A DNA stretch of 33,559 bases from JBAZHE01 sp041652555 (GCA_041652555.1 JBAZHE010000016.1:1-33559), one strand, 5' to 3'. Positions 16,968 to 24,193 are shown, numbered from the stretch's first letter. Notes: generated by a model not told the origin, from the sequence alone. Translations and numbers: made by a program.

Positions 16968-17337
16968 GAAAAAATTTTTTTTCAGTCCCTTGTTTGTTTT
17001 TGTTGTTTTGTTATTGATTCTTGGCGCCGTGATCTGGCCGCTTTCGAATAATTTTTTAAAAAGAAAGCAGGTAGACGCGGAAATTTTTGAACTGCAAACG
17101 GAAATCGGCCGGCTGGATAATAGTAATAATGACTTAAAAAAACTTTTGTCTTATTTGAAATCCGATCAATTCGCCGAAGCGCAAGCTAGGCTAAGTTTCG
17201 GTTTAAAAAAACCGGGCGAAGAAGTGGTAGTAGTCAAAAGTGAAGACAATCTCAAAGCTCTCGTCGGTTACAATGGCGATGAAAAAGAATTATCCAACCC
17301 AGCCAAATGGCTTAAATATTTTTTAAGAATTAATTAA
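16951..17337 (+). CDS. FtsB/DivIC-like septum formation initiator
   Basis: 128 residues: short basic N-terminus, one membrane helix (about residues 12-30), a coiled coil (QVDAEIFELQTEIGRLDNSN) and the family tail pattern QARLSFGLKKPGEEVVVV. This matches the FtsB/DivIC family, bitopic proteins that link FtsQ and FtsL in the divisome. The ATG used here lies inside the end of the ATPase gene (17-base overlap), so translation is probably coupled. A TTG 45 bases upstream is open but unlikely. Confidence 0.82.
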   Translation: MPLHDKKKFFFSPLFVFVVLLLILGAVIWPLSNNFLKRKQVDAEIFELQTEIGRLDNSNNDLKKLLSYLKSDQFAEAQARLSFGLKKPGEEVVVVKSEDNLKALVGYNGDEKELSNPAKWLKYFLRIN

Positions 17338-17345
17338 ACTTTTTT

Positions 17346-18485
17346 ATGAATAATATGTTAAATTATATTTTTGGAAGTTTAATTTTGGTTGGTTTTGTTG
17401 TTGTTATTTTTCTTTTGTTGAAAAAAAAGAGTGGTGTTGATGGTGAGAAGTTGGCGGCGCTTTTGGAGCGGACGGCTAATTTAGCGACTCAGAATGAAGA
17501 ATTGCGTAAAGCGGTTGATTCTAAGCTTTCTGAGGCGTATAAGACGACTCAGGATCAATTTGGTAAAACAGCGGGGTTGATGCAAGGCGTGACGGGACAG
17601 GCGAATAAGATGATGATGGAAATGCATGCACAGTCGCAGAAAGTTATTGCTGAGGTTTCGGAAAAATTGGCCAAATTGGACGAAACTAATAAACAGGTGG
17701 TGAATTTTTCTTCGCAATTGCAAAATTTGCAGGATATTTTAAAAAATCCCAAACAGCGCGGAATTTTGGGTGAGTATTTTCTGGAAGAAACCTTGAAAAA
17801 TGTTTTACCACCAGGTGCTTATGAGATGCAATATAAATTAGGCAAAGACAAAACCGGCACAGCCGATTTGATTGTTGATGCGGTTGTTTTTGTTAAAGAA
17901 AAAATTATTCCAATTGATGCTAAATTTTCTTTGGAAAATTATCAGCGCATTTTAGACACGACTGATTCGGCGGAGAGAGAAAGTTTGGAAAAAGTTTTTC
18001 GTCAAGATTTAAAAAATCGCATTGATGAGACTTCAAAATATATCAAACCGGAAATGGGCACAATGGATTTTGCTTTTATGTTTATTCCGTCCGAGGCGAT
18101 TTATTATGATTTGTTGATTAATAAAATCGGTGCCGTAAAAATAAATACGCGCGACTTAATCGAATACGCTTTTCGCGACCGTAAAGTTATTATTGTTTCA
18201 CCAACTTCCTTCTTGGCTTATTTGCAAACAGTTTTGCAAGGTTTGAAAGCGATGAAAATAGAGGAGACAGCTAAAGAAATTCAAACTAACGTAGAAAAGC
18301 TGGGTCGACATTTAAATTCTTATAATGAATATTTCCATAAACTCGGCAATTCGTTATCTACGACTGTGAATCATTATAATTCAGCGTATAAGGAATTTAA
18401 GAAAGTTGATAAAGATGTGATTAAAATAACAGGGGAGGAGTCGAAGATCGAGGTTTTGGAATTGGAAAGACCCAAAGAAGAATGA
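17346..18485 (+). CDS. rmuC: DNA recombination protein RmuC
   Basis: 379 residues with an N-terminal membrane anchor (about 5-25), a long coiled-coil region (30-130) and the RmuC domain (NPKQRGILGEYFLEETLKNV, ADLIVDAVVF, IIPIDAKFSLENY, FMFIPSEAIYYDLL, IIVSPTSFLAYLQTV). The D..IDAK pattern is the PD-(D/E)xK nuclease-like core. RmuC limits recombination at inverted repeats in E. coli, which is notable given the number of inverted repeats here. It follows the FtsB-like gene by eight bases. A heptamer array overlaps its stop codon. Confidence 0.93.
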   Translation: MNNMLNYIFGSLILVGFVVVIFLLLKKKSGVDGEKLAALLERTANLATQNEELRKAVDSKLSEAYKTTQDQFGKTAGLMQGVTGQANKMMMEMHAQSQKVIAEVSEKLAKLDETNKQVVNFSSQLQNLQDILKNPKQRGILGEYFLEETLKNVLPPGAYEMQYKLGKDKTGTADLIVDAVVFVKEKIIPIDAKFSLENYQRILDTTDSAERESLEKVFRQDLKNRIDETSKYIKPEMGTMDFAFMFIPSEAIYYDLLINKIGAVKINTRDLIEYAFRDRKVIIVSPTSFLAYLQTVLQGLKAMKIEETAKEIQTNVEKLGRHLNSYNEYFHKLGNSLSTTVNHYNSAYKEFKKVDKDVIKITGEESKIEVLELERPKEE

Positions 18486-18507
18486 TAAATGCTAAATGAT
18501 AAATTAT
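18480..18507 (+). repeat. heptamer array spanning rmuC stop and next start
   Basis: Four 7-base units, GAATGAT, AAATGCT, AAATGAT and AAATTAT. It contains the rmuC TGA (18483-18485) and the ATG of the next gene (18496), so the repeat forms the gene junction. Confidence 0.75.
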
Positions 18508-19599
18508 CCCACTTACATTTTAAAACCTCTGATTTTTCTGGATATTTTTGATTATCCGCCAACGGCGATGGAGGTCTGGCGGTTTTTAGGTGTGGAAGCG
18601 GAATTGAGGGAGGTAATGGAGGAAGCCAGTCTTTTTTGTCATCCTGAGCGGAGCGATAGCGGAGTGAAGGATCTGGTACTTCAAAAACACTCAGAGCAAT
18701 CTAATTTAGACCAAAATTCTTTCACGTTGGAAGGAACAGATCCTTCGTCCCGAGCATACGGGACTCAGGATGACAAAAAGGGGGATGAAGTAGAGATGAA
18801 AAATGGGTTTTATTTTTTGTCAGGTCGTGAAGTGTTGATAGAAAAACGCAGGGAGTTTTTTTATTTGGCTGAGAGGAAATTTAAGATTGCTCGGAAGGCG
18901 ACACGGATTTTGCGGTTTATTCCGAGTATAAAAATGATGGCGGTTTGTAATAATTTTTATTATCGCCCCGAATCAGATATTGATTTTTTGATTATCACTG
19001 CGGCGAAACGGCTTTGGCTCACTAGATTTTTGGCTACAATAATTTTAGATATTTTTAACTTGCGAGCGCGCGGTAAGAAAACCGCAAATAGAATTTGTTT
19101 GAGTTTTTATCTTAGTGAAAATAATTTAAATTTAGAAGAGGTGGCATTAAAACCTCTCACTGTTGGTGAAGAGACACTCTGGAATGGTGATCCTTGCTTG
19201 GCTTGTTGGCTGGCGTTTATGGAACCGCTTTATGGCTTTGAGGTTTATGAAAAATTTTGGCAGGCGAATAATTTACCAAAAAGTTGGTTTAAAAAAATAT
19301 TTCCTAATGCTTTTTTACGCCGATCGCCACAGATTCGCCTAGTGCGCGATAATCATTTTTCAAAGATTATAAAAAAAATAATCAGTATATTATTTCTTGG
19401 CAGTTTGGGAAATTTATTGGAAAAAATTAGCGAAAAAATTCAGCGCCTTAAACTTTCGGCGCGCGTCAAAGAATTAGCGGCGCAAGATAATACTAATGTT
19501 GTTTTGGATGAGAGAATATTAAAATTTCACGAAGAAGATGATCGAGAAAACTTTAGAGAGCAATTAAGAATAAAAAAAGAAGAATTTAATAAATGCTAA
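18496..19599 (+). CDS. nucleotidyltransferase-like protein with in-frame repeat insertion
   Basis: 367 residues. An N-terminal winged-helix-like start (FLDIFDYPPTAMEVWRFL) is followed by a segment encoded by a palindromic repeat (residues about 46-95). Then comes a nucleotidyltransferase-like core in which SDIDFLII supplies the paired acidic residues; the preceding Gly-Ser of the family is degenerate. The rest is basic, with an ISILFLGSLGNLL hydrophobic stretch. Its role is not known; in this context it may act in surface polysaccharide metabolism. It overlaps the O-antigen-ligase-like gene by seven bases. The start lies inside a heptamer repeat. Confidence 0.72.
   Translation: MINYPTYILKPLIFLDIFDYPPTAMEVWRFLGVEAELREVMEEASLFCHPERSDSGVKDLVLQKHSEQSNLDQNSFTLEGTDPSSRAYGTQDDKKGDEVEMKNGFYFLSGREVLIEKRREFFYLAERKFKIARKATRILRFIPSIKMMAVCNNFYYRPESDIDFLIITAAKRLWLTRFLATIILDIFNLRARGKKTANRICLSFYLSENNLNLEEVALKPLTVGEETLWNGDPCLACWLAFMEPLYGFEVYEKFWQANNLPKSWFKKIFPNAFLRRSPQIRLVRDNHFSKIIKKIISILFLGSLGNLLEKISEKIQRLKLSARVKELAAQDNTNVVLDERILKFHEEDDRENFREQLRIKKEEFNKC
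18633..18779. repeat. 147-bp inverted repeat inserted in frame
   Basis: TTTTTGTCATCCTGAG (18633-18648) is the exact reverse complement of 18764-18779, and GAAGGATCT (18666-18674) of 18738-18746. The length is a multiple of three, so the host frame stays open. It encodes text typical of such repeats (CHPERSDSGVKDL). Confidence 0.85.
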
Positions 19600-21086
19600 A
19601 CAAAATAAAAAAGATCATTTATCATTTATCATTTATCATTCATCATTTCCTTGAGTACGGTTTTTATTTGTTTATCTTTTTTCTTCCTTGGCAGACGCAA
19701 CTTGTTTTGCAGTCGGGAATGTATAAAGAAATTTGGTCGGTTGATTATTGGACGATTGGGATTTATGGAGTGGATATTTTGTTATTGGTTTTGTTATTGG
19801 TTTTTGTTTTTTTGTCATTGCGAGCGAAGCGAAGCAATCCCGTGGTAGAAGAAAATAATTTTAATAATAAAACTAAGAATCAGAAAGATGAGATTGTTCG
19901 TCAACAACCGCAATCCGTCGTAGTAGATTCTTCACTGCGCTCCGCTCCGTTCAGAATGACAAATAGTGAGAGGTGGTTATGGGGGATTTTGTCCGGTTTG
20001 GATTTGGCTTTACTTGTTTCTATTTTTTTTGCGCCAGACAAAATTTTAGCACTCTATAAATACGGAATTTTTTTATTAGGAATCGGATTATTTTGGCTGG
20101 TTATTAAATTACCATTTAATAAAATAAAAGCGGCCTATGCTTTTTTTGCGGCTTTGGTTTTGCAAAGTTTCTTGGCTTTTTGGCAATTTTTCACGCAATC
20201 CGCTTTTGGTAATAAGTGGCTGGGAATGGCCGAGCATTTGCCATCCACTCCAGGCTCATCAGTGATTGAAACTCTTGGTGCGGACGGCACAGGCGAGCGC
20301 TGGCTACGCGCTTACGGCTCTCTTTCGCACCCGAATATTTTAGGAGGTTTATTGGTAATTGGATTATTAATTATTATTTTTGCAATTATTAATAATCAAC
20401 GCAAACCTGATAAAAAATCAGATCCAAAATTTATCATTTATCATTTATCATTTATCATTCTGTTAGTCGGTTTGTTATTGTCTTTCAGCCGGGCGGCTTA
20501 TTTATGTTTTTTAGTTGGTATTTTAATATTTTTTATTTTTTATTTATTCAAAAAAAATTGGTTAGCTATAAAGCGTTTAGGCGGAATAATTTTGTTGTCA
20601 GCGGTAGTTTTTGGTGTTATTTTTTCCAGCTATCAAAATTTGTTTATCACGCGTGCGGGCGGGCAGGCGAGGTTGGAAGTAAAATCAACAGTTGAGCGTA
20701 AAATATATTTAGACAATGCTTTGGCGATGTTGAAAAATAATTGGTGGCGACCGCGAGGTTTGGGAAATTATACGGTTGTTTTGTCGCGAGAAAATAAAGA
20801 TTTATTTTGGTATAATTTTCAGCCGGTGCATAACACTTTTCTTTTGGTCTGGTTGGAAGCGGGAATTTGGGGAATTTTATTTTTTTTATTTTTTTTGGGT
20901 TATTTATTTTGGCAAAGCTTTAAAAATAAAAATATTCTCGGCTTGTCTATTTTGGCGATTCTCTGTATAATAATGTCGCTGGATCATTGGCTCTGGTCAC
21001 TGCCTTTCGGGACGCTATTTTTTTGGTTAGCGGCCGGAATAATTGCCAAAGATAATTTTTTAAAACAAACTTATGACAAAAAATAA
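19593..21086 (+). CDS. O-antigen ligase/polymerase (Wzy_C-like) membrane protein
   Basis: 497 residues with ten or more hydrophobic helices. The C-terminal half has the O-antigen-ligase-like signature: SFSRAAYL, a large outer loop with RPRGLGNY, and QPVHNTFLLVWLEAGIWG, in which the His is conserved. Such enzymes join or polymerise lipid-linked glycans at the outer face of the membrane. Two features are odd. The N-terminus and residues about 281-290 are encoded by heptamer arrays (reading YHLSF), and residues about 74-124 are encoded by a palindromic repeat. The gene overlaps its upstream neighbour by seven bases and the M16 gene by 14 bases. Confidence 0.85.
   Translation: MLNKIKKIIYHLSFIIHHFLEYGFYLFIFFLPWQTQLVLQSGMYKEIWSVDYWTIGIYGVDILLLVLLLVFVFLSLRAKRSNPVVEENNFNNKTKNQKDEIVRQQPQSVVVDSSLRSAPFRMTNSERWLWGILSGLDLALLVSIFFAPDKILALYKYGIFLLGIGLFWLVIKLPFNKIKAAYAFFAALVLQSFLAFWQFFTQSAFGNKWLGMAEHLPSTPGSSVIETLGADGTGERWLRAYGSLSHPNILGGLLVIGLLIIIFAIINNQRKPDKKSDPKFIIYHLSFIILLVGLLLSFSRAAYLCFLVGILIFFIFYLFKKNWLAIKRLGGIILLSAVVFGVIFSSYQNLFITRAGGQARLEVKSTVERKIYLDNALAMLKNNWWRPRGLGNYTVVLSRENKDLFWYNFQPVHNTFLLVWLEAGIWGILFFLFFLGYLFWQSFKNKNILGLSILAILCIIMSLDHWLWSLPFGTLFFWLAAGIIAKDNFLKQTYDKK
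19614..19648 (-). repeat. heptamer array inside the O-antigen-ligase-like gene (N-terminus)
   Basis: Five consecutive units ATCATTT (reverse of AAATGAT), the fourth ending in C. Because 7 is not a multiple of 3, the array is read in all three frames in turn, giving IIYHLSFIIHHF. Confidence 0.85.
19811..19963. repeat. 153-bp palindromic repeat inserted in frame
   Basis: TTTGTCATT (19811-19819) is the reverse complement of AATGACAAA (19955-19963). The left part has GCGAGCGAAGCGAAGC and the right part GCGCTCCGCTCC. The length is a multiple of three and the reading frame is kept (SLRAKRSNP to SLRSAPFRMTN). Confidence 0.75.
20433..20460 (-). repeat. second heptamer array in the O-antigen-ligase-like gene
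   Basis: Four units of ATCATTT in frame with the protein, encoding FIIYHLSFIILL just before the SFSRAAYL motif. Confidence 0.85.
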
Positions 21087-22356
21087 AATTTCCAAGTTTA
21101 AAGCAAAAACACTGCCTAACGGTTTGCATTTTTTATCCGCGCCGATACCGGCCGCGAAAACGGTGACGATTTTGATGATGTATGGTACTGGTTCAAAATA
21201 TGAAAGTCGCGCTCAGAATGGTTTGTCGCATTTTGTAGAACATATGCTTTTTAAAGGCACAGAAAAAAGACGGACGGCGCTTAAAATTTCACGCGAGCTT
21301 GATTCGCTTGGTGGAGAATTTAACGCTTTTACTTCTAAGGAATATACAGGTTATTACATAAAAGTTGGTAGTCAAAAAATTGGAGCAGCGATAGATCTCC
21401 TTTCTGATATGCTTTTGAATTCTCATTTTTTTCAGGCTGACATTGATCGTGAGAAAGGAGTTATTATTGAAGAGATAAATATGTATCACGAGAATCCGAT
21501 GATGTATATTGAGGATGTTTTTGAGTCTTGCCTTTATGGTGACTCTCCGGCCGGTTGGGATATTGCCGGCCCCAAGGAAAATATTATAAATTTCAAACGT
21601 CAAGATTTCTTAGATTATTTTAATTCGCAATATGGTGTTGGTTCGGCTGTGCTTTGTTTGGCTGGTGATGTGAATGAAAAAACTGAAAAATTGGCGACTA
21701 ATTTTTTTAAACCGTTAAAGCGCTCTATATTTAAAGATAAGGTGCAAATAATTGAAGCGCAAAAAGTTCCAGCGGCGAAAACGCATTATAAAGAGGGCAG
21801 TCAGGCCAATCTGGCGATTGGTGTCCGAGCGTTTGATAATTTTCATCCAGACAAGATTGCTTTAAAAGTGTTGGGCGTGATTTTGGGTGGATCAATGAGC
21901 TCGCGCTTGTTTACGGAAATTCGCGAGAAGCGTGGCTTGGCTTACTTTGTTCATACGAATTGTGAGTTTCATACCGACACTGGATATTTAGTGACCTATG
22001 CTGGTATTCCAGTCGGTAAAAAAGATGAAGCTATAGAAGTCATTTTGGCTGAATATAAAAAATTACGCACGACCTTGGTTTCCGGCGAGGAATTGACGCG
22101 CGCTAAAGACTTAATTAAGGGTCATACAATAATCGGTCTTGAGCAATCGGATAATTTGGCTAATTGGTACTGTCAACAAGCGATTATGAAAAGTAAGATA
22201 ATGTCGCCAAAGGCTTATTTTAAGCGCTTGGATGCGATAACAGCGGAAGATTTGCGCCGAGTAGCTAAGGAAATATTTAAGAATGAAAATTTGAATTTAG
22301 CAATTATTGGGCCATTTAAAGATGTGGCGGCTCTTGAGAAAATGTTGAAAATATAG
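21073..22356 (+). CDS. M16 family zinc protease
   Basis: 427 residues with the inverted zinc motif HFVEH (H53, E56, H57), followed about 75 residues later by EKGVIIEEINMY, which supplies the third ligand Glu. LGGSMSSRLFTEIREKRGLAY is the conserved C-terminal-domain segment. This is the single-chain two-domain type (YmxG / mitochondrial processing peptidase beta-like). No signal peptide is seen, so it is probably cytoplasmic. It starts inside the last 14 bases of the upstream gene. The stop is followed directly by the promoter of the tRNA cluster. Confidence 0.94.
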   Translation: MTKNKISKFKAKTLPNGLHFLSAPIPAAKTVTILMMYGTGSKYESRAQNGLSHFVEHMLFKGTEKRRTALKISRELDSLGGEFNAFTSKEYTGYYIKVGSQKIGAAIDLLSDMLLNSHFFQADIDREKGVIIEEINMYHENPMMYIEDVFESCLYGDSPAGWDIAGPKENIINFKRQDFLDYFNSQYGVGSAVLCLAGDVNEKTEKLATNFFKPLKRSIFKDKVQIIEAQKVPAAKTHYKEGSQANLAIGVRAFDNFHPDKIALKVLGVILGGSMSSRLFTEIREKRGLAYFVHTNCEFHTDTGYLVTYAGIPVGKKDEAIEVILAEYKKLRTTLVSGEELTRAKDLIKGHTIIGLEQSDNLANWYCQQAIMKSKIMSPKAYFKRLDAITAEDLRRVAKEIFKNENLNLAIIGPFKDVAALEKMLKI

Positions 22357-22364
22357 CAACCCCC

Positions 22365-22393
22365 TTGTTTTTTTTAAAATCTTCTGTTATATT
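22365..22393 (+). promoter_or_regulatory. promoter of the tRNA cluster
   Basis: TTGTTT (22365-22370), 17 bases, TATATT (22388-22393) with TG one base upstream. The first tRNA begins about 45 bases after the predicted start. Confidence 0.55.
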
Positions 22394-22444
22394 ATCATCA
22401 AGCTTTATGGGGGCTCTTTTTTGTTAATACTGTTTGTAGATTAA

Positions 22445-22518
22445 GGGCGCATAGCTCAGATGGTTAGAGCGCGTCACTGATAATGACGAGGTCTCTGGTT
22501 CGACTCCAGATGCGCCCA
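22445..22518 (+). tRNA. tRNA-Ile (anticodon GAT)
   Basis: The acceptor arm GGGCGCA pairs with TGCGCCC. The anticodon arm GTCAC-TGATAAT-GAC region gives GAT, and the T arm CTGG-TTCGACT-CCAG is intact. CCA is not encoded (discriminator A, then CAA). Confidence 0.95.
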
Positions 22519-22544
22519 CAAGAATAATTTTAAAAGCGAAGTGC

Positions 22545-22617
22545 CGCGGGGTAGAGCAGTTGGCAGCTCGTCGGGCCCATAACCCGGAGGTCGTCGGTTC
22601 GAATCCGACCCCCGCAA
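22545..22617 (+). tRNA. initiator tRNA-fMet (anticodon CAT)
   Basis: CGCGGGG (22545-22551) faces CCCCGCA (22610-22616), leaving the C1-A72 mismatch typical of bacterial initiators. The anticodon stem has three consecutive G-C pairs (CGGG..CCCG) around CAT, the other initiator hallmark. CCA is not encoded. Confidence 0.95.
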
Positions 22618-22622
22618 CAAAT

Positions 22623-22640
22623 AAATGATAAATGATAAAT
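22623..22640 (+). repeat. heptamer array between tRNA-fMet and tRNA-Phe
   Basis: Two full AAATGAT units and a partial third (AAAT). A shorter opposite-strand copy (ATTTATC, then ATT) lies at 22662-22674, so the spacer can fold back on itself. Confidence 0.7.
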
Positions 22641-22683
22641 TAAAATATTATTTTTTAATTATTTATTTATCATTGAGCAAAAA

Positions 22684-22755
22684 GCCGAGGTAGCTCAGTG
22701 GTAGAGCAAGCGACTGAAAATCGCTGTGTCGCGAGTCCGATTCTCGCCCTCGGCA
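22684..22755 (+). tRNA. tRNA-Phe (anticodon GAA)
   Basis: The acceptor arm GCCGAGG pairs with CCTCGGC. The anticodon arm GCGAC-TGAAAAT-CGC region gives GAA, and the T arm GCGAG..CTCGC is intact. CCA is not encoded. Confidence 0.94.
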
Positions 22756-22762
22756 CAATTCA

Positions 22763-22795
22763 AATTTCGAAGTGCGAGGTTTGAAGTGCGACGTA
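22763..22795 (+). repeat. degenerate heptamer array between tRNA-Phe and tRNA-Pro
   Basis: AATTTCG, AAGTGCG, AGGTTTG, AAGTGCG, ACGTA: a 7-base register with a conserved G at each unit end and A at each start. A related run AATTTCG, AAGTAAG, ATTTTCA lies at 22932-22952. Confidence 0.6.
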
Positions 22796-22796
22796 T

Positions 22797-22873
22797 CGGG
22801 GTATGGCCTAATTGGCTATGGCGCCTGCTTTGGGAGCAGGAGGTTCTGGGTTCAAGTCCCAGTACCCCGACCA
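22797..22873 (+). tRNA. tRNA-Pro (anticodon TGG), CCA encoded
   Basis: The acceptor arm CGGGGTA pairs with TACCCCG. The anticodon arm CCTGC-TTTGGGA-GCAGG gives TGG, and the T arm CTGGG-TTCAAGT-CCCAG is intact. The discriminator A is followed by genomic CCA. Confidence 0.95.
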
Positions 22874-22881
22874 GTTGTTTT

Positions 22882-22925
22882 TGGTTCCCTGCCTGCCGGC
22901 AGGCAGGAATTCCCAGCAGCCCGAC
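22882..22925 (+). other. degenerate tRNA 3' fragment split by a 20-bp palindrome
   Basis: TGGTTC (22882-22887) and AATTCCCAGCAGCCCGACAAG (from 22908) resemble the T arm and 3' end of the adjacent tRNA-Pro (TGGGTTC / AAGTCCCAGTACCCCGACCAG). The perfect palindrome CCTGCCTGCCGGCAGGCAGG (22888-22907) sits exactly in the middle of the T loop. This looks like a duplicated tRNA tail later interrupted by a small repeat element. Confidence 0.45.
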
Positions 22926-22976
22926 AAGCCGAATTTCGAAGTAAGATTTTCAATTTATTTTTTTAAAAAAATCAAA

Positions 22977-23007
22977 ATGTTTCATGTTTCATGTTTCATG
23001 TTTCATG
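22977..23007 (+). repeat. heptamer tandem array, unit ATGTTTC
   Basis: Four perfect ATGTTTC units plus ATG, ending 12 bases before the rpsT start codon. It lies in the rpsT leader and could influence its translation. Confidence 0.9.
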
Positions 23008-23019
23008 AATAAATAATTT

Positions 23020-23283
23020 ATGCCTAATATAAAATCAGCAAAAAAAGAGTTGAGAAAAGCGAATCGTCGCCATGCTTTTAATGTTGCTGTTAAAAGTGAA
23101 TTAAAGGATCTTATCAAAAAAAGTCGCAAGGCTGTTGAAGCTAAAGATGCTAAATCTGAAGATTTGGTAAAAAAGACTTTAAAAACTTTTGACAAAGCAG
23201 TTCAAAAAGGTGTCGTTAAAAAGAATACCGCCTCTCGCGGTAAATCTCGCTTGCAATTACGCTTGAACGCTTCTAAAAAATAG
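23020..23283 (+). CDS. rpsT: 30S ribosomal protein S20
   Basis: 87 residues, very basic and mostly helical, starting MPNIKSAKKELRKANRR, with SRLQLRLNASKK at the end as in bS20. It binds 16S rRNA early in assembly. The ATG follows AATAATTT, with no Shine-Dalgarno site. A strong terminator follows directly. Confidence 0.96.
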   Translation: MPNIKSAKKELRKANRRHAFNVAVKSELKDLIKKSRKAVEAKDAKSEDLVKKTLKTFDKAVQKGVVKKNTASRGKSRLQLRLNASKK

Positions 23284-23298
23284 TTTTTGCATCAAGCC

Positions 23299-23324
23299 AA
23301 AACGCCCTTAACCGGGCGTTTTTT
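23299..23324 (+). terminator. rpsT terminator
   Basis: AAAACGCCC (23299-23307) pairs with GGGCGTTTT (23314-23322), and a T run follows. Confidence 0.88.
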
Positions 23325-23332
23325 GGTATAAT
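23324..23332 (+). promoter_or_regulatory. extended -10 box, predicted leaderless start of the MBL gene
   Basis: TGG-TATAAT at 23324-23332 is followed by six bases and then the ATG at 23339, which puts the predicted transcription start on the A of the ATG. No -35 box is visible because that position is the rpsT terminator stem. Confidence 0.55.
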
Positions 23333-23338
23333 AAAAAG

Positions 23339-24193
23339 ATGAATAAGAAATTGCGGGCATATTTCCTTCTTTTTATTATTTGGGCACTATTAGTAATAGC
23401 GCTGTTTTTTATTTTTCAACCCAGGCAAAAATTTTTGGAGGTTGATTTTTTGGATGTTGGGCAAGGCGATGCGGAATTAATCAAAACGCCGTATGGTCAG
23501 AAAATTTTAATTGACGGCGGGCCGACGCGGGCCGCGGTTATTCAAGAGTTGGGAAAAGTTTTGCCGTTTTGGGAAAGAAAAATTGATTTGGTTATTTTAA
23601 CTCATTGCCACTCTGATCATTTTGTCGGATTGGTTGAAGTTTTTAAACGTTACGATGTCGGCACCATAATAATTGGCACATCTTCAAGCACTGATGAAGA
23701 TTATCTTTATTTTTTGGATGCGGCTATGGCGGAGAAAGCAGATTTTAAAAAAGCGCCAGGACGTGAAAAAATAGTTTTAGGAGATAATTGCTCTTTGGAA
23801 ATTTTTAATCCGGCTTTTTGGGGTGCGCCTAAAGACGCTAATGAATTATCTCTGGTTTCTGATTTGGATTGTGGCGAAAAAATTTTGTTTATGGGCGATG
23901 CCGGCGTGGCTACGGAAAAGATTTTTTTGGCCAATAATTTTATTTCTGACACGGATATTTTAAAAGTTGGGCATCACGGCTCAGCCGGAGCCAGTTCGGA
24001 TGAATTTTTGCAGGCGGTACAACCGGAGACGTTAATGATTTTGGCAGGAGTAGATAATTCTTACGGTCTGCCTTCGCCCGAAGCTTTATATCGTCTAAAA
24101 AAAACCAATGCAAAAATTTTTCGCACTGATTTTAATGGTTTGATTAAGGTCAAAGATAATAAAGGGAAAATAGAAATAAGCAGTGAAAAATAG
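23339..24193 (+). CDS. ComEC-like metallo-beta-lactamase domain protein, membrane anchored
   Basis: 284 residues: one N-terminal membrane helix (about 7-27), then a stand-alone ComEC/Rec2-type MBL domain. It has FLDVGQGDAELIKTPYG, LIDGG, the metal motif HCHSDH (89-94), FMGDAG, and HHGSAGASSDEFLQAVQPE, followed by NSYGLPSPE. These match the C-terminal domain of ComEC, proposed to degrade the non-imported DNA strand outside the cell. The ComEC channel part is absent here, so it would work with a separate channel protein or have another extracellular hydrolase role. It may be expressed as a leaderless mRNA. Confidence 0.88.
   Translation: MNKKLRAYFLLFIIWALLVIALFFIFQPRQKFLEVDFLDVGQGDAELIKTPYGQKILIDGGPTRAAVIQELGKVLPFWERKIDLVILTHCHSDHFVGLVEVFKRYDVGTIIIGTSSSTDEDYLYFLDAAMAEKADFKKAPGREKIVLGDNCSLEIFNPAFWGAPKDANELSLVSDLDCGEKILFMGDAGVATEKIFLANNFISDTDILKVGHHGSAGASSDEFLQAVQPETLMILAGVDNSYGLPSPEALYRLKKTNAKIFRTDFNGLIKVKDNKGKIEISSEK

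Noticed and set aside
19614..20460. CRISPR array suggested by regular short repeats
   Set aside because: Units are 7 bases and directly adjacent, with no spacers, and no cas gene is present.
22863..22925. Attachment site of an integrated phage or island at tRNA-Pro
   Set aside because: The repeated tail is only about 54 bases away, and no integrase or foreign genes lie between the copies.
22726..23012. Open frames of 64-72 codons across tRNA-Phe and tRNA-Pro
   Set aside because: They read through tRNA genes and repeats.
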